This document shows positions 15,896-22,444 of a stretch of DNA of 26,224 nucleotides, in pieces; positions within the stretch are counted from its first letter, which is position 1; each line of letters starts with the position of its first letter. Made by a program: the position numbers and the translations under genes. The DNA is from Clostridia bacterium. Lineage in GTDB: Bacteria; Bacillota; Clostridia; Christensenellales; Borkfalkiaceae. Under the pieces are notes generated by a model. That model made no database searches and was not told the origin of the DNA. It saw nothing but the letters and a program-made list of their open reading frames with translations. The stretch lies in assembly GCA_017648525.1 (NCBI GenBank), contig JAGCIP010000128.1:1-26224 (forward strand), in the 5' to 3' direction.

Positions 15896-17569
15896 ATGAC
15901 TTGTTCTTATTCAAAAGAATTTTCCGTTGCTGGTTTTACCGACGTGGAGAACGCTTTTATTTGCGAATATTTGCCCATCTCTTCGGGCGAATGCGTAAAG
16001 GTCTACCTTTACGGCCTTTTCCTTTGCCAAAATCCAAAGTTCGACTGCTCATTAGAAGATTTTGCAAAGACTTTGGGTATGGATACGGAAAAAGTTATAA
16101 GTTGCTTTAATTTTTGGGAAGACTTTGGCTTGGTTTCCGTTTTATCTAAAGACCCGTTTAGCGTTCAATACCACCCTATTCGCTCGTCTTCGTCTGCAAA
16201 GCCTAAAAAGATTAAAGCCGAAAAATATACCGAATTTTCAAAAGCAATACAATCTATTATTCCCGATAGAATGATTTCTACTAGCGAATACACCGAGTAT
16301 TTCAATATTATGGAAACTTATTCTATAAAGCCCGAAGCCATGCTTTTAATCGTTAAATATTGCGTTGATAGAAAAGGCACGGATATAGGTTATAAATATA
16401 TTGCAAAAGTTTCAAAAGACTTTGGAAACCGTGGAATAAACACCATTGACAAGGTCGAAAAAGAACTTGCATCTTACGTTTTACGCACGGGGTTAATAGA
16501 AAAAATATTAAAGGCTATGTCCGTTCGTCGTCAACCTGAAATAGAAGACTCTACATACCTTAAAAAATGGACGCAAGAACTTAATTTTGAAGAAGAAAAT
16601 ATCCTTTTTGCAGCAACCACGCTCAAAAAGGGAACTATGGCTAAATTAGACGAGTTTTTGCTTGAACTTTACTCTATGAAAAGTTTTTCTAAAGAAGAAA
16701 TCAAAGAATATGTAAAGAATAAAAACTCTATTTATGAACTTGCCATAAAAATCAATAAATTACTATCGATTTACGTTGAAGTTCTTGAGCCTGTAGTCGA
16801 CACTTATACTAAAAAATGGTTGTCTTACGGCTTTATGGAAGACGCTCTTTGTTATATTGCTAGCCATTGCTTTAAAATAGGCAAAAACACCTTGCAAGAT
16901 ATGGATGAACTCGTTGAAAATTTGCGTGAACGAGGGTTTATAGACCTATCAAGTGTTGGTGATTATTTTGAGAGCATAAAGAAGTCTGACGAATTTATTT
17001 CTCGTATGCTTTCTCTTGCCGGCGTTAACAGACGCCCTACCCCGTGGGATAGAGAAAACCTTTCGGTTTGGAAACGTTGGAATTTTTCCGAAGATATGAT
17101 TTTAGAAGCGGCGAAACTTTCTGCGGGTAAGAATACCCCCACCGCATATATGAACGGAATTTTAAGCAACTGGAAAAATAAGGGTGTGTTTACGGTTGAA
17201 CAAACGGCTAACGTTACCGCTACTGAAAACACCCAAGAATCTTATAATCGTGTATATGAAAAAAGGCGTGCAACCGCAATTTCAAAGGCGCAAAAAAATA
17301 ACGAACGTGCTATGGAATTAGACGGATTTATGAGCGCTTACGGAAGATTGAACGGCATTGAAAAAGACTTGGCGTTTGCCGAAATTGCGGGCGATCAACA
17401 AGCCATTATTAATCTTGAAAAAGAACAAGCCGAATTGACCTTAACGATTGAGCATATATTAGCAAAAATAGGCTTGACGCTTGCCGACCTATCCCCCCGT
17501 TACGTTTGTGAAAAATGTAAAGATACGGGCTACGTTGGAACTCACCGTTGCGACTGTTTCGATAAATAA
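15896..17569 (+). CDS. DnaD-like multi-repeat protein fused to a DnaI/DnaC-type helicase-binding zinc domain, no AAA+ domain
   Basis: This 557-residue protein is probably involved in helicase loading. Residues ~15-95 resemble the winged-helix N domain of DnaD/DnaB(Bsu). Four DnaD C-domain-like (DnaB_2) units follow at ~130-182, 204-275, 285-355 and 366-435. The last has the clear YMNGILSNWKNKGV form of the DnaD YxxxIxxxW motif. Residues ~451-530 are a charged helical stretch like the N domain of clostridial DnaC/DnaI loaders, and the protein ends in CEKCKDTGY...CDC (C538, C541, C552, C554), their zinc-site signature. In loaders an AAA+ ATPase comes next; here a stop and a terminator follow. 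The start is the ATG at 15896 behind AAAGGA; an upstream in-frame ATG (15842) lies on the promoter and has no ribosome site. Confidence 0.8.
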   Translation: MTCSYSKEFSVAGFTDVENAFICEYLPISSGECVKVYLYGLFLCQNPKFDCSLEDFAKTLGMDTEKVISCFNFWEDFGLVSVLSKDPFSVQYHPIRSSSSAKPKKIKAEKYTEFSKAIQSIIPDRMISTSEYTEYFNIMETYSIKPEAMLLIVKYCVDRKGTDIGYKYIAKVSKDFGNRGINTIDKVEKELASYVLRTGLIEKILKAMSVRRQPEIEDSTYLKKWTQELNFEEENILFAATTLKKGTMAKLDEFLLELYSMKSFSKEEIKEYVKNKNSIYELAIKINKLLSIYVEVLEPVVDTYTKKWLSYGFMEDALCYIASHCFKIGKNTLQDMDELVENLRERGFIDLSSVGDYFESIKKSDEFISRMLSLAGVNRRPTPWDRENLSVWKRWNFSEDMILEAAKLSAGKNTPTAYMNGILSNWKNKGVFTVEQTANVTATENTQESYNRVYEKRRATAISKAQKNNERAMELDGFMSAYGRLNGIEKDLAFAEIAGDQQAIINLEKEQAELTLTIEHILAKIGLTLADLSPRYVCEKCKDTGYVGTHRCDCFDK

Positions 17570-17583
17570 ATTTTTTAATAAAC

Positions 17584-17616
17584 AACCCCCGTTTGCGTTC
17601 TGCAAACGGGGGTTTT
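17584..17616. terminator. Intrinsic terminator between convergent genes
   Basis: Arms 17584-17596 and 17602-17614 form a 13-bp hairpin (CCCCCGTTTGC/GCAAACGGGGG core) with loop GTTCT and a T-run. It starts 15 nt after the DnaD-like gene and also lies 30 nt downstream of the citrate synthase stop, so it can serve both. Confidence 0.9.
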
Positions 17617-17645
17617 ATGCTTTTATCTATCTAATTTACCGTAAA

Positions 17646-19004
17646 TTATCTATCTTCCATCTTAACGTAAGGCGCTCTACCGTTAGTAGAAACGTATGCA
17701 GGACGAATAATTTTACCGTTGTTTAAGAGTTCTTCCATTCTATGTGCACTCCAACCAGAAACTCTAGCAACTGCGAACATAGGCGTAAAGAGTTCTACGG
17801 GTAATCCCAACATATTGTAAACGAAACCGCTGTAAAAGTCTACGTTTGCCGATACGCCTTTGATAACCTTTCTCTTTGCACAAATAAGTTCTTGAGAAAG
17901 TCTTTCAACCGTGCTATAAAGTTTAAATTCTTTCTTTCTGCCCTTTTCGTTTGCAAGTTGTTCAACGTATTCTTTAAACACAACCGCTCTGGGGTCTGAA
18001 ACCGAATAAACGGCGTGACCCATACCGTAAATTAAACCCGCATTGTCATAGGCTTCACCTGCAAGAAGTTTAGAAAGGTACGCTTTGATTTGTTCTTCGT
18101 CGTTCCAGTCGGTAATATTCTTTTTAAGGTCGGCAAACATTTCCATAACCTTAATGTTAGCACCACCGTGTTTAGGCCCTTTAAGAGAACAAAGCGCAGC
18201 GGTTATAGTTGAATAAGTATCAGTTCCCGCACTAGTAACAACGTGCGTGGTAAAAGTTGAGTTATTACCACCACCGTGTTCTGCGTGTAAGATAAAGGCG
18301 ATATCTAAAACTCTTGCCTCTAATTCGGTATACTTACTATCTGGGCGGAGCATATATAAAACGTTTTCCGCAGTAGAAAGTTCAGGTCTAGGACGGTGTA
18401 TGTAGAAACTCTTATTTTCGTTATAGTGCATGTGTGCGTTATAAGCGTAAACAGCAAACATAGGCATCATTGCCGTAAGCATAAGACATTGTCTTAAAAC
18501 GTTTTCAGTTGAGTTGTCTAACGCACGATTATCATAACTATACAACGCCAAAATACATCTTGAAATAGAGTTCATAATGTCTTTATTTGGCGACTTCATA
18601 ATAACGTCACGAACAAAGTTTCTTGGAAGTTTTCTGTAACTTGCAAGCAATCTCTTGAACTCTAAAAGGTCTTCTTTATTAGGGAGTTTATTGAAAAGCA
18701 AAAGATAGGTTGCTTCTTCAAAACCAGAGTGTAAATTATCGTCGTAATTTTCAATCATTTCACGAACGGAAATACTGCGATAATACAATTCACCGTCGCA
18801 AGGAACTAAAACTCCGTCTATCTTCTTTTTAGCGATAACGTCCGATATATCGGTCAAACCCGTAACGACACCTGCACCGTTTTCGTCACGAAGTCCCCTT
18901 TTAACTTGGTTTTGTTTATAAGTTTCTTCTGTAAATTTAGGAGTGCTTTTGCAAATTTCAGAAAGTTTTGCAATCTCCATTATTTGATAGTGATTTTGCG
19001 TCAT
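17646..19004 (-). CDS. gltA: Citrate synthase
   Basis: Citrate synthase condenses acetyl-CoA with oxaloacetate; in anaerobes it usually feeds glutamate synthesis through 2-oxoglutarate. The 452-residue protein has the catalytic triad segments KGPKHGGAN (H279), YGMGHAVYSVSDPRA (H330) and NVDFYSG (D389), with the LHAEHGGGNNSTF helix region (239-251) before them. It is a little longer than the usual ~430 residues because of an N-terminal extension of about 40 residues. The ATG follows AAGGAGA. It is monocistronic, with its own promoter and hairpins on both sides. No aconitase or isocitrate dehydrogenase gene is in the window. Confidence 0.95.
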   Translation of the reverse strand: MTQNHYQIMEIAKLSEICKSTPKFTEETYKQNQVKRGLRDENGAGVVTGLTDISDVIAKKKIDGVLVPCDGELYYRSISVREMIENYDDNLHSGFEEATYLLLFNKLPNKEDLLEFKRLLASYRKLPRNFVRDVIMKSPNKDIMNSISRCILALYSYDNRALDNSTENVLRQCLMLTAMMPMFAVYAYNAHMHYNENKSFYIHRPRPELSTAENVLYMLRPDSKYTELEARVLDIAFILHAEHGGGNNSTFTTHVVTSAGTDTYSTITAALCSLKGPKHGGANIKVMEMFADLKKNITDWNDEEQIKAYLSKLLAGEAYDNAGLIYGMGHAVYSVSDPRAVVFKEYVEQLANEKGRKKEFKLYSTVERLSQELICAKRKVIKGVSANVDFYSGFVYNMLGLPVELFTPMFAVARVSGWSAHRMEELLNNGKIIRPAYVSTNGRAPYVKMEDR

Positions 19005-19026
19005 AATATTTCTCCTTTATTGGGTA

Positions 19027-19056
19027 ATTTTAGCACTTTTCATAAATAAAAGTCAA
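19027..19056 (-). promoter_or_regulatory. Promoter of citrate synthase
   Basis: On the minus strand TTGACT (19051-19056) and TAAAAT (19027-19032) are spaced 18 bp apart, with a short leader and an AAGGAGA site before the ATG at 19004. No operator-like repeat is seen. Confidence 0.7.
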
Positions 19057-19078
19057 TCAAATTAACCGATATTTATAA

Positions 19079-19106
19079 AAAAGGCGTGCATTTTGCACGC
19101 CTTTTG
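19079..19106 (-). terminator. Terminator of the ECF-coaX-hom operon
   Basis: Arms 19079-19090 and 19094-19105 form a 12-bp hairpin (GGCGTGCA/TGCACGCC core), followed on the minus strand by a T-run. It lies 18 nt after the hom stop and upstream of the citrate synthase promoter, insulating the two. Confidence 0.88.
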
Positions 19107-19123
19107 TAGACCTTTTATAGCCT

Positions 19124-20404
19124 TTAGTCTTCCATTCTAATAGTTCCTTTAACACCGTAAACTTCGTCAAGAGATTGAAGTTTATCAAGCGTCTTTTTAA
19201 CTAGGCTTTCACCACATTCGTGCGTGATAATAATTATTTGCGCCTTTCCGTCTTCGTAAGAAACTTGCTTAACTTCTGATATGCTAACGTTATTCTTTGA
19301 GAACACGCCTGCTATCTTTGAAAGCACGCCCGCTTTATCCATAACGGAAAGTCTAATGTAATATTTTGAAACGAAGTCTTTAACGAATTTAGTTTCTTTG
19401 TTTCCTTGTTGATTGTTCTTAAAGTTTGCATAGAAATATTGGTCGTGTTTAGCGGCAAATATAACGTCTGAAACGATTGCGCTACCTGTGGGAAGAGCGC
19501 CTGCCCCCCTACCGTAAAGCATAATTTCGCCAACAGCGTCGCCAACCAAATGTACTGCGTTGAACGAATCGTTTACGCTTGCGAGTGGGTTGTCGTTCTT
19601 AACAAAAGTCGGGTGAACTCTAACTTCTACGCCCTTTTCGGTATCTTTGCCTATGCCTAAAAGTTTGAGAGTGTAACCCATTTCCTTGCCATAAGCGATA
19701 TCTTCTTTATCTACGCCCGTAATACCTTCACGATATACGTTTTCAATGCAAATCTTTTTATTGAAAGCAAGGCTTGACAAGATTGAAAGTTTATAAGTAG
19801 CGTCAAAACCTTCAACGTCAGCGGTTGGATTAAATTCCGCATAACCTAATCTTTGCGCTTCTTTTAACGCTTCTTCATAAGAAGAACCTTCGTTTGCCAT
19901 TTTTGTAAGAATATAGTTGGTAGTACCGTTGATAATGCCTTTAATAGACAAAATTTTGTTAGCTTGCATGCCTTCTTGCAAGGTACGAATAATAGGAACG
20001 CCACCTACGCAACTTGCTTCAAAGAATAAGCCTGCGTGCATCTTTTTAGCCTGTGCTTCAAGTTCAGGCCAATGTTTTGCAAACAATTCTTTGTTAGAAG
20101 TAACTACCGTCTTACCACTCATTAACGCCTTGGTAACAAACGTTTTTGCTACGCCCGTTCCGCCGATAACTTCAACAACTATATCTACGTTAGGATTAGA
20201 AACAACTTCTTCTATGCTGTTTGCAATCTTATCTTCTTCAACGCCTAACTCACGTGCTCTTTCAACGTTCTTTTCAAGAACGCACTCAACCGTAAGGTCA
20301 ACGCCCTGAGTTTTCTTGAAATACTCTCTCTTTTCGGTGAGAATTTGATAAGTTCCACCACCTACTACGCCAAGTCCAAGTATGGCAACGCCTGCTCTTT
20401 TCAT
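19124..20404 (-). CDS. hom: Homoserine dehydrogenase
   Basis: It reduces aspartate semialdehyde to homoserine, the branch point to threonine and methionine. The 426-residue protein has an N-terminal Rossmann motif GLGVVGGGTYQIL (10-22), VEVIGG, TSNKELFAKH, the catalytic-domain signature GIINGTTNYIL with DVEGFDATYKLSIL, and a C-terminal ACT domain (about 345-425) likely to bind threonine for feedback control. The start is the ATG at 20404, five bases after GGAGG. The open frame extends 30 codons further upstream into coaX but has no ribosome site. It is the last gene of the ECF-coaX-hom unit. No thrB, thrC or aspartokinase gene is nearby. Confidence 0.94.
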   Translation of the reverse strand: MKRAGVAILGLGVVGGGTYQILTEKREYFKKTQGVDLTVECVLEKNVERARELGVEEDKIANSIEEVVSNPNVDIVVEVIGGTGVAKTFVTKALMSGKTVVTSNKELFAKHWPELEAQAKKMHAGLFFEASCVGGVPIIRTLQEGMQANKILSIKGIINGTTNYILTKMANEGSSYEEALKEAQRLGYAEFNPTADVEGFDATYKLSILSSLAFNKKICIENVYREGITGVDKEDIAYGKEMGYTLKLLGIGKDTEKGVEVRVHPTFVKNDNPLASVNDSFNAVHLVGDAVGEIMLYGRGAGALPTGSAIVSDVIFAAKHDQYFYANFKNNQQGNKETKFVKDFVSKYYIRLSVMDKAGVLSKIAGVFSKNNVSISEVKQVSYEDGKAQIIIITHECGESLVKKTLDKLQSLDEVYGVKGTIRMED

Positions 20405-20438
20405 AATTACCTCCACACACTTTGAAAGTGCCTTTTTA

Positions 20439-21206
20439 CTATTTGTTAAGTTTATAAATTGTTTTAAGTCCGTCCAAAGTAAGCGTTCTATCAACTATGT
20501 TAATAGTTTTTACTTCCTTTGCTATTATTTCGCCTAAACCACCAGTTGCAACCACTTTAATTTCGGTTAATCCCATTTCTTTTTTGATTTTTCTTATTAT
20601 GTTTTCAACTAAGCCCGCAAACCCGAAAATCAAACCTGCTTGCATACAATGTTTAGTGTTTTTTCCTATAACCGTCTTTGGCGCATCTAATTCTACCATA
20701 GGTAGTTGTGCAGTCTTTGTCGCTAAACCTTCTAAAGAAGTTTTAATACCGGGTGCGATTACCACGCCGATAAGTTCGCCCTTTTCGTTGATAACGTCAA
20801 AGGTCGTTGCCGTTCCAAAATCAATAACGACTATCGGTCCGCCGTATTTATTATATGCGGACACGCTGTTAACTATTATATCTGCACCAACTTCCTTGGG
20901 ATTATCCGCCTTAATATTTAGCCCCGTTTTAATTCCGGGACCAACGATTAATGGGGAAATATTAAAGAAATATTCGCACATATGGCAAATAGTGTAATTT
21001 AGTGCAGGAATAACCGAAGAAAAAATAATGCCGTCTATATCGCCTTTTTTAATTCCCCTGTCTGAAAGCAAGCCCACTAAAACAGAGCCGTATTCGTCCG
21101 CCGTTCTTGAAATTCTTGAAGAAACACGGAAAGATGCAACTAACTTTTCCCCGTCGAAAACACCGTATTTTATATTCGTATTACCTAAATCTATCGCAAG
21201 TAACAT
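20439..21206 (-). CDS. coaX: Type III pantothenate kinase
   Basis: CoaX phosphorylates pantothenate, the first step of coenzyme A synthesis. The 255-residue ASKHA-fold protein has the phosphate-1 motif DLGNTNIKYGVF (6-17), VGADIIVN (107-113, with D109 as the likely catalytic base), DFGTATTFD (129-137), APGIKTSLEGL and a late ATGGLG. Type III kinases usually read GADR at the second motif; here the Arg is Ile, a minor variation. The ATG follows TAGGAG. It lies two nt after the ECF S-component gene and 34 nt before hom. Confidence 0.94.
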   Translation of the reverse strand: MLLAIDLGNTNIKYGVFDGEKLVASFRVSSRISRTADEYGSVLVGLLSDRGIKKGDIDGIIFSSVIPALNYTICHMCEYFFNISPLIVGPGIKTGLNIKADNPKEVGADIIVNSVSAYNKYGGPIVVIDFGTATTFDVINEKGELIGVVIAPGIKTSLEGLATKTAQLPMVELDAPKTVIGKNTKHCMQAGLIFGFAGLVENIIRKIKKEMGLTEIKVVATGGLGEIIAKEVKTINIVDRTLTLDGLKTIYKLNK

Positions 21207-21208
21207 AA

Positions 21209-21796
21209 TTATTCTCCTACGGTTCTATCTAAAACTCTAACTACCGTGTGTATTGCGGGCGCAACCACCAAATTGATTGCAAGTTCGATAAGAAAGTTGA
21301 TACCTGCGCAAGTAATAACGAGAAAATACAAAACGTCTTGTGAGAAATTTGTTGCAATTACGTCGTACATTGCAAGCGCACCTATAATAAATAACGACGT
21401 ATTGATTACCGGGACTAACGCAGATGCAACGAAAACCGCAAGGTATTTATTTTTGCTTTTTAATAGGTCGTAAATCCAACCTGCAACACCGCCTGCAACC
21501 GTTATTTTAACCACGCAAGTTAAAAAGGTTAAAACAGGACTATTAACAAAAAGAATATTTGTGAACGGGTCAACACCTAAAACCCCAAATAAGAAGGTCA
21601 TTACCCCACTTATTCCGCCAAGTATAAGGCCACCACGAGCGCCAAGAAGTAACGCCCCTAAAACTATCGGGATTAAGGTAAGATTTACGTTCGTAATAAC
21701 CTTAAACACCGTGCTCAAAAGGTTTAGCACTATTAAAAGTGCGGTTAATATGCCCAAAAGAGCAACGTTCTTCGTTGTGAAAAATTTACTATTCAT
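21209..21796 (-). CDS. ECF transporter S component (vitamin uptake, pantothenate possible)
   Basis: This integral membrane protein of 195 residues has five to six hydrophobic helices and the N-terminal TTKNVALLGILTALLIVLNLL helix, NVNLTLIPIVLGALLLGARGG and FLFGVLGVDPFTN segments, typical of the ECF substrate-binding (S) subunits. S components bind one vitamin and share the energizing module (EcfA1/A2/T), which is not in the window. Its place 2 nt upstream of coaX suggests pantothenate (PanT-like) as substrate; this is inference from context. The start is the ATG at 21796 behind TTGGAGG. The open frame runs 52 codons further, but that part overlaps the leader and promoter. Confidence 0.85.
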   Translation of the reverse strand: MNSKFFTTKNVALLGILTALLIVLNLLSTVFKVITNVNLTLIPIVLGALLLGARGGLILGGISGVMTFLFGVLGVDPFTNILFVNSPVLTFLTCVVKITVAGGVAGWIYDLLKSKNKYLAVFVASALVPVINTSLFIIGALAMYDVIATNFSQDVLYFLVITCAGINFLIELAINLVVAPAIHTVVRVLDRTVGE

Positions 21797-21837
21797 AATG
21801 CCTCCAATCGAATTCCTAAATAAAGGATATCCGTTGT

Positions 21838-21893
21838 AAAAAAAATTATTGCTAATGATTAAGTCGGTTTTTGATAAAATAACCGCTTTTAGC
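21838..21893 (-). promoter_or_regulatory. Terminator-like hairpin at the 5' end of the ECF-coaX-hom transcript
   Basis: On the minus strand the RNA would begin with GCUAAAAGCGGUU, pairing through AACCG, CUU and UUAGC (13 bp in total, with one 1-nt and one 5-nt bulge). AAUAA and eight U follow. It lies right after the predicted start site and about 40 nt before the start codon region. It may be an attenuator, a decoy terminator or a 5' stabilising hairpin. No known riboswitch class was recognised. Confidence 0.4.
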
Positions 21894-21899
21894 ATACTC

Positions 21900-21928
21900 A
21901 TTTTACCACAAATAAACACGTTTAGCAA
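21900..21928 (-). promoter_or_regulatory. Candidate promoter of ECF-coaX-hom
   Basis: On the minus strand TTGCTA (21923-21928) and TAAAAT (21900-21905) are spaced 17 bp apart, with expected start near 21893. This gives a leader of about 97 nt that contains the hairpin described separately. Confidence 0.6.
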
Positions 21929-21985
21929 ATATTTTGCAAGCGATTGTAACAATTTAGTGCGGTTTTGACTATTATATTAGTAGAA

Positions 21986-22022
21986 AACTTCGCCGAACAA
22001 AAACTAATACATAGGCGGAGTT
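21986..22022 (+). promoter_or_regulatory. Leader hairpin before the cysteine-rich peptide gene
   Basis: AACTTCGCC (21986-21994) pairs with GGCGGAGTT (22014-22022) over 9 bp with one G.U, leaving a 19-nt A-rich loop. It ends 12 nt before the GGAGGT ribosome site. No convincing sigma-A promoter was found upstream on the plus strand, so whether this is transcribed leader is inferred from its position. Confidence 0.35.
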
Positions 22023-22045
22023 GCATACACTTTGGAGGTACTTAT

Positions 22046-22252
22046 ATGAACGGTTACGACTTTTTAGGTGGCAACAACTGTTGTCTTTGGATTTTGATAA
22101 TACTTCTTATCATCTGCCTTTGCAAGAGCGGATGCCTTAACGGTTTCTTCAATTCTTGCTACTGTTTGCCTGTGGCTCTCCTTTTAATTTGCTGTTGTTG
22201 CAAAAATAACGGCGGATTTTTAGGCGGTTTTGGCGGTTGTGGTTGTAAATAA
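22046..22252 (+). CDS. Tiny cysteine- and glycine-rich membrane peptide
   Basis: This 68-residue protein contains 13 cysteines and no known enzyme motif. It starts MNGYDFLGGNNCC, has a hydrophobic helix at about 14-26, a polar CKSGCLNGFFNSCYC stretch (26-40), a second short hydrophobic segment (41-49), the run CCCC (49-52), and a Gly-rich tail ending GGFGGCGCK. Similar Gly/Cys-rich small membrane proteins are common in spore-forming Clostridia and are often annotated as YjcZ-like or high-cysteine spore-associated proteins; that link is by composition only. The ATG follows a strong GGAGGT, and its own terminator comes 27 nt later, so it is a stand-alone, well-translated gene. An earlier in-frame start at 21965 lacks a ribosome site. 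Confidence 0.8.
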   Translation: MNGYDFLGGNNCCLWILIILLIICLCKSGCLNGFFNSCYCLPVALLLICCCCKNNGGFLGGFGGCGCK

Positions 22253-22279
22253 TTTTATTAGTTAAGCCTAAATAACCGT

Positions 22280-22330
22280 AACGCGCTCGGCACGCAATGT
22301 TGTCGGGCGCGTTTTATTTTTGTTTTTTTC
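22280..22330 (+). terminator. Terminator of the cysteine-rich peptide gene
   Basis: A 10-bp hairpin, AACGCGCTCG (22280-22289) with CGGGCGCGTT (22304-22313) including one T.G pair, has a 14-nt loop and is followed by a long T-rich tract to about 22330. Confidence 0.82.
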
Positions 22331-22380
22331 GGTAGAAAAAAGAAAACCTTGAAAATTTCTTGAAAAATTTTAAAAAATTA

Positions 22381-22409
22381 TTGTATTATGTGCGCACGTG
22401 TGTTATAAT
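22381..22409 (+). promoter_or_regulatory. Extended -10 promoter of the NCS2 permease
   Basis: A perfect TATAAT (22404-22409) is preceded by TGT (extended -10, TGn) and, 17 bp further up, by TTGTAT. A GTGCGCAC palindrome sits in the spacer and could be an operator. The start site near 22416 leaves a leader of only about 29 nt, too short for a purine riboswitch. The rest of the 22331-22444 gap is AT-rich with nothing else recognised. Confidence 0.75.
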
Positions 22410-22444
22410 GCTTGTATAAAATTTTTACAAAGGAGAGTTTTTCT

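Noticed and set aside
17570..17645. Frameshifted AAA+ domain after the DnaD-like fusion
   Set aside because: Only 76 nt lie before the convergent citrate synthase gene, mostly terminator hairpin, with no Walker motif in any frame.
20405..20494. Longer N terminus of homoserine dehydrogenase
   Set aside because: The extra 30 residues overlap coaX and have no ribosome site, while the ATG at 20404 has GGAGG at the ideal distance and begins right before the Rossmann motif.
20497..20997. 166-codon open frame antisense to coaX
   Set aside because: It lies fully opposite a clear conserved gene, has no ribosome site and its protein has no recognisable features. The same holds for the other long antisense frames, e.g. 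1143-1589 opposite clpC and 4688-5161 opposite mcsA/galU.
22024..22045. Sporulation sigma-E-like -10 (CATACACT) just before the cysteine-rich peptide
   Set aside because: The start site would fall on the GGAGGT ribosome site, leaving no usable leader, and no matching -35 lies at the right distance.
22314..22444. Purine riboswitch in front of the NCS2 permease
   Set aside because: The predicted transcript leader is only about 29 nt and no conserved purine-aptamer core or three-way junction could be drawn.
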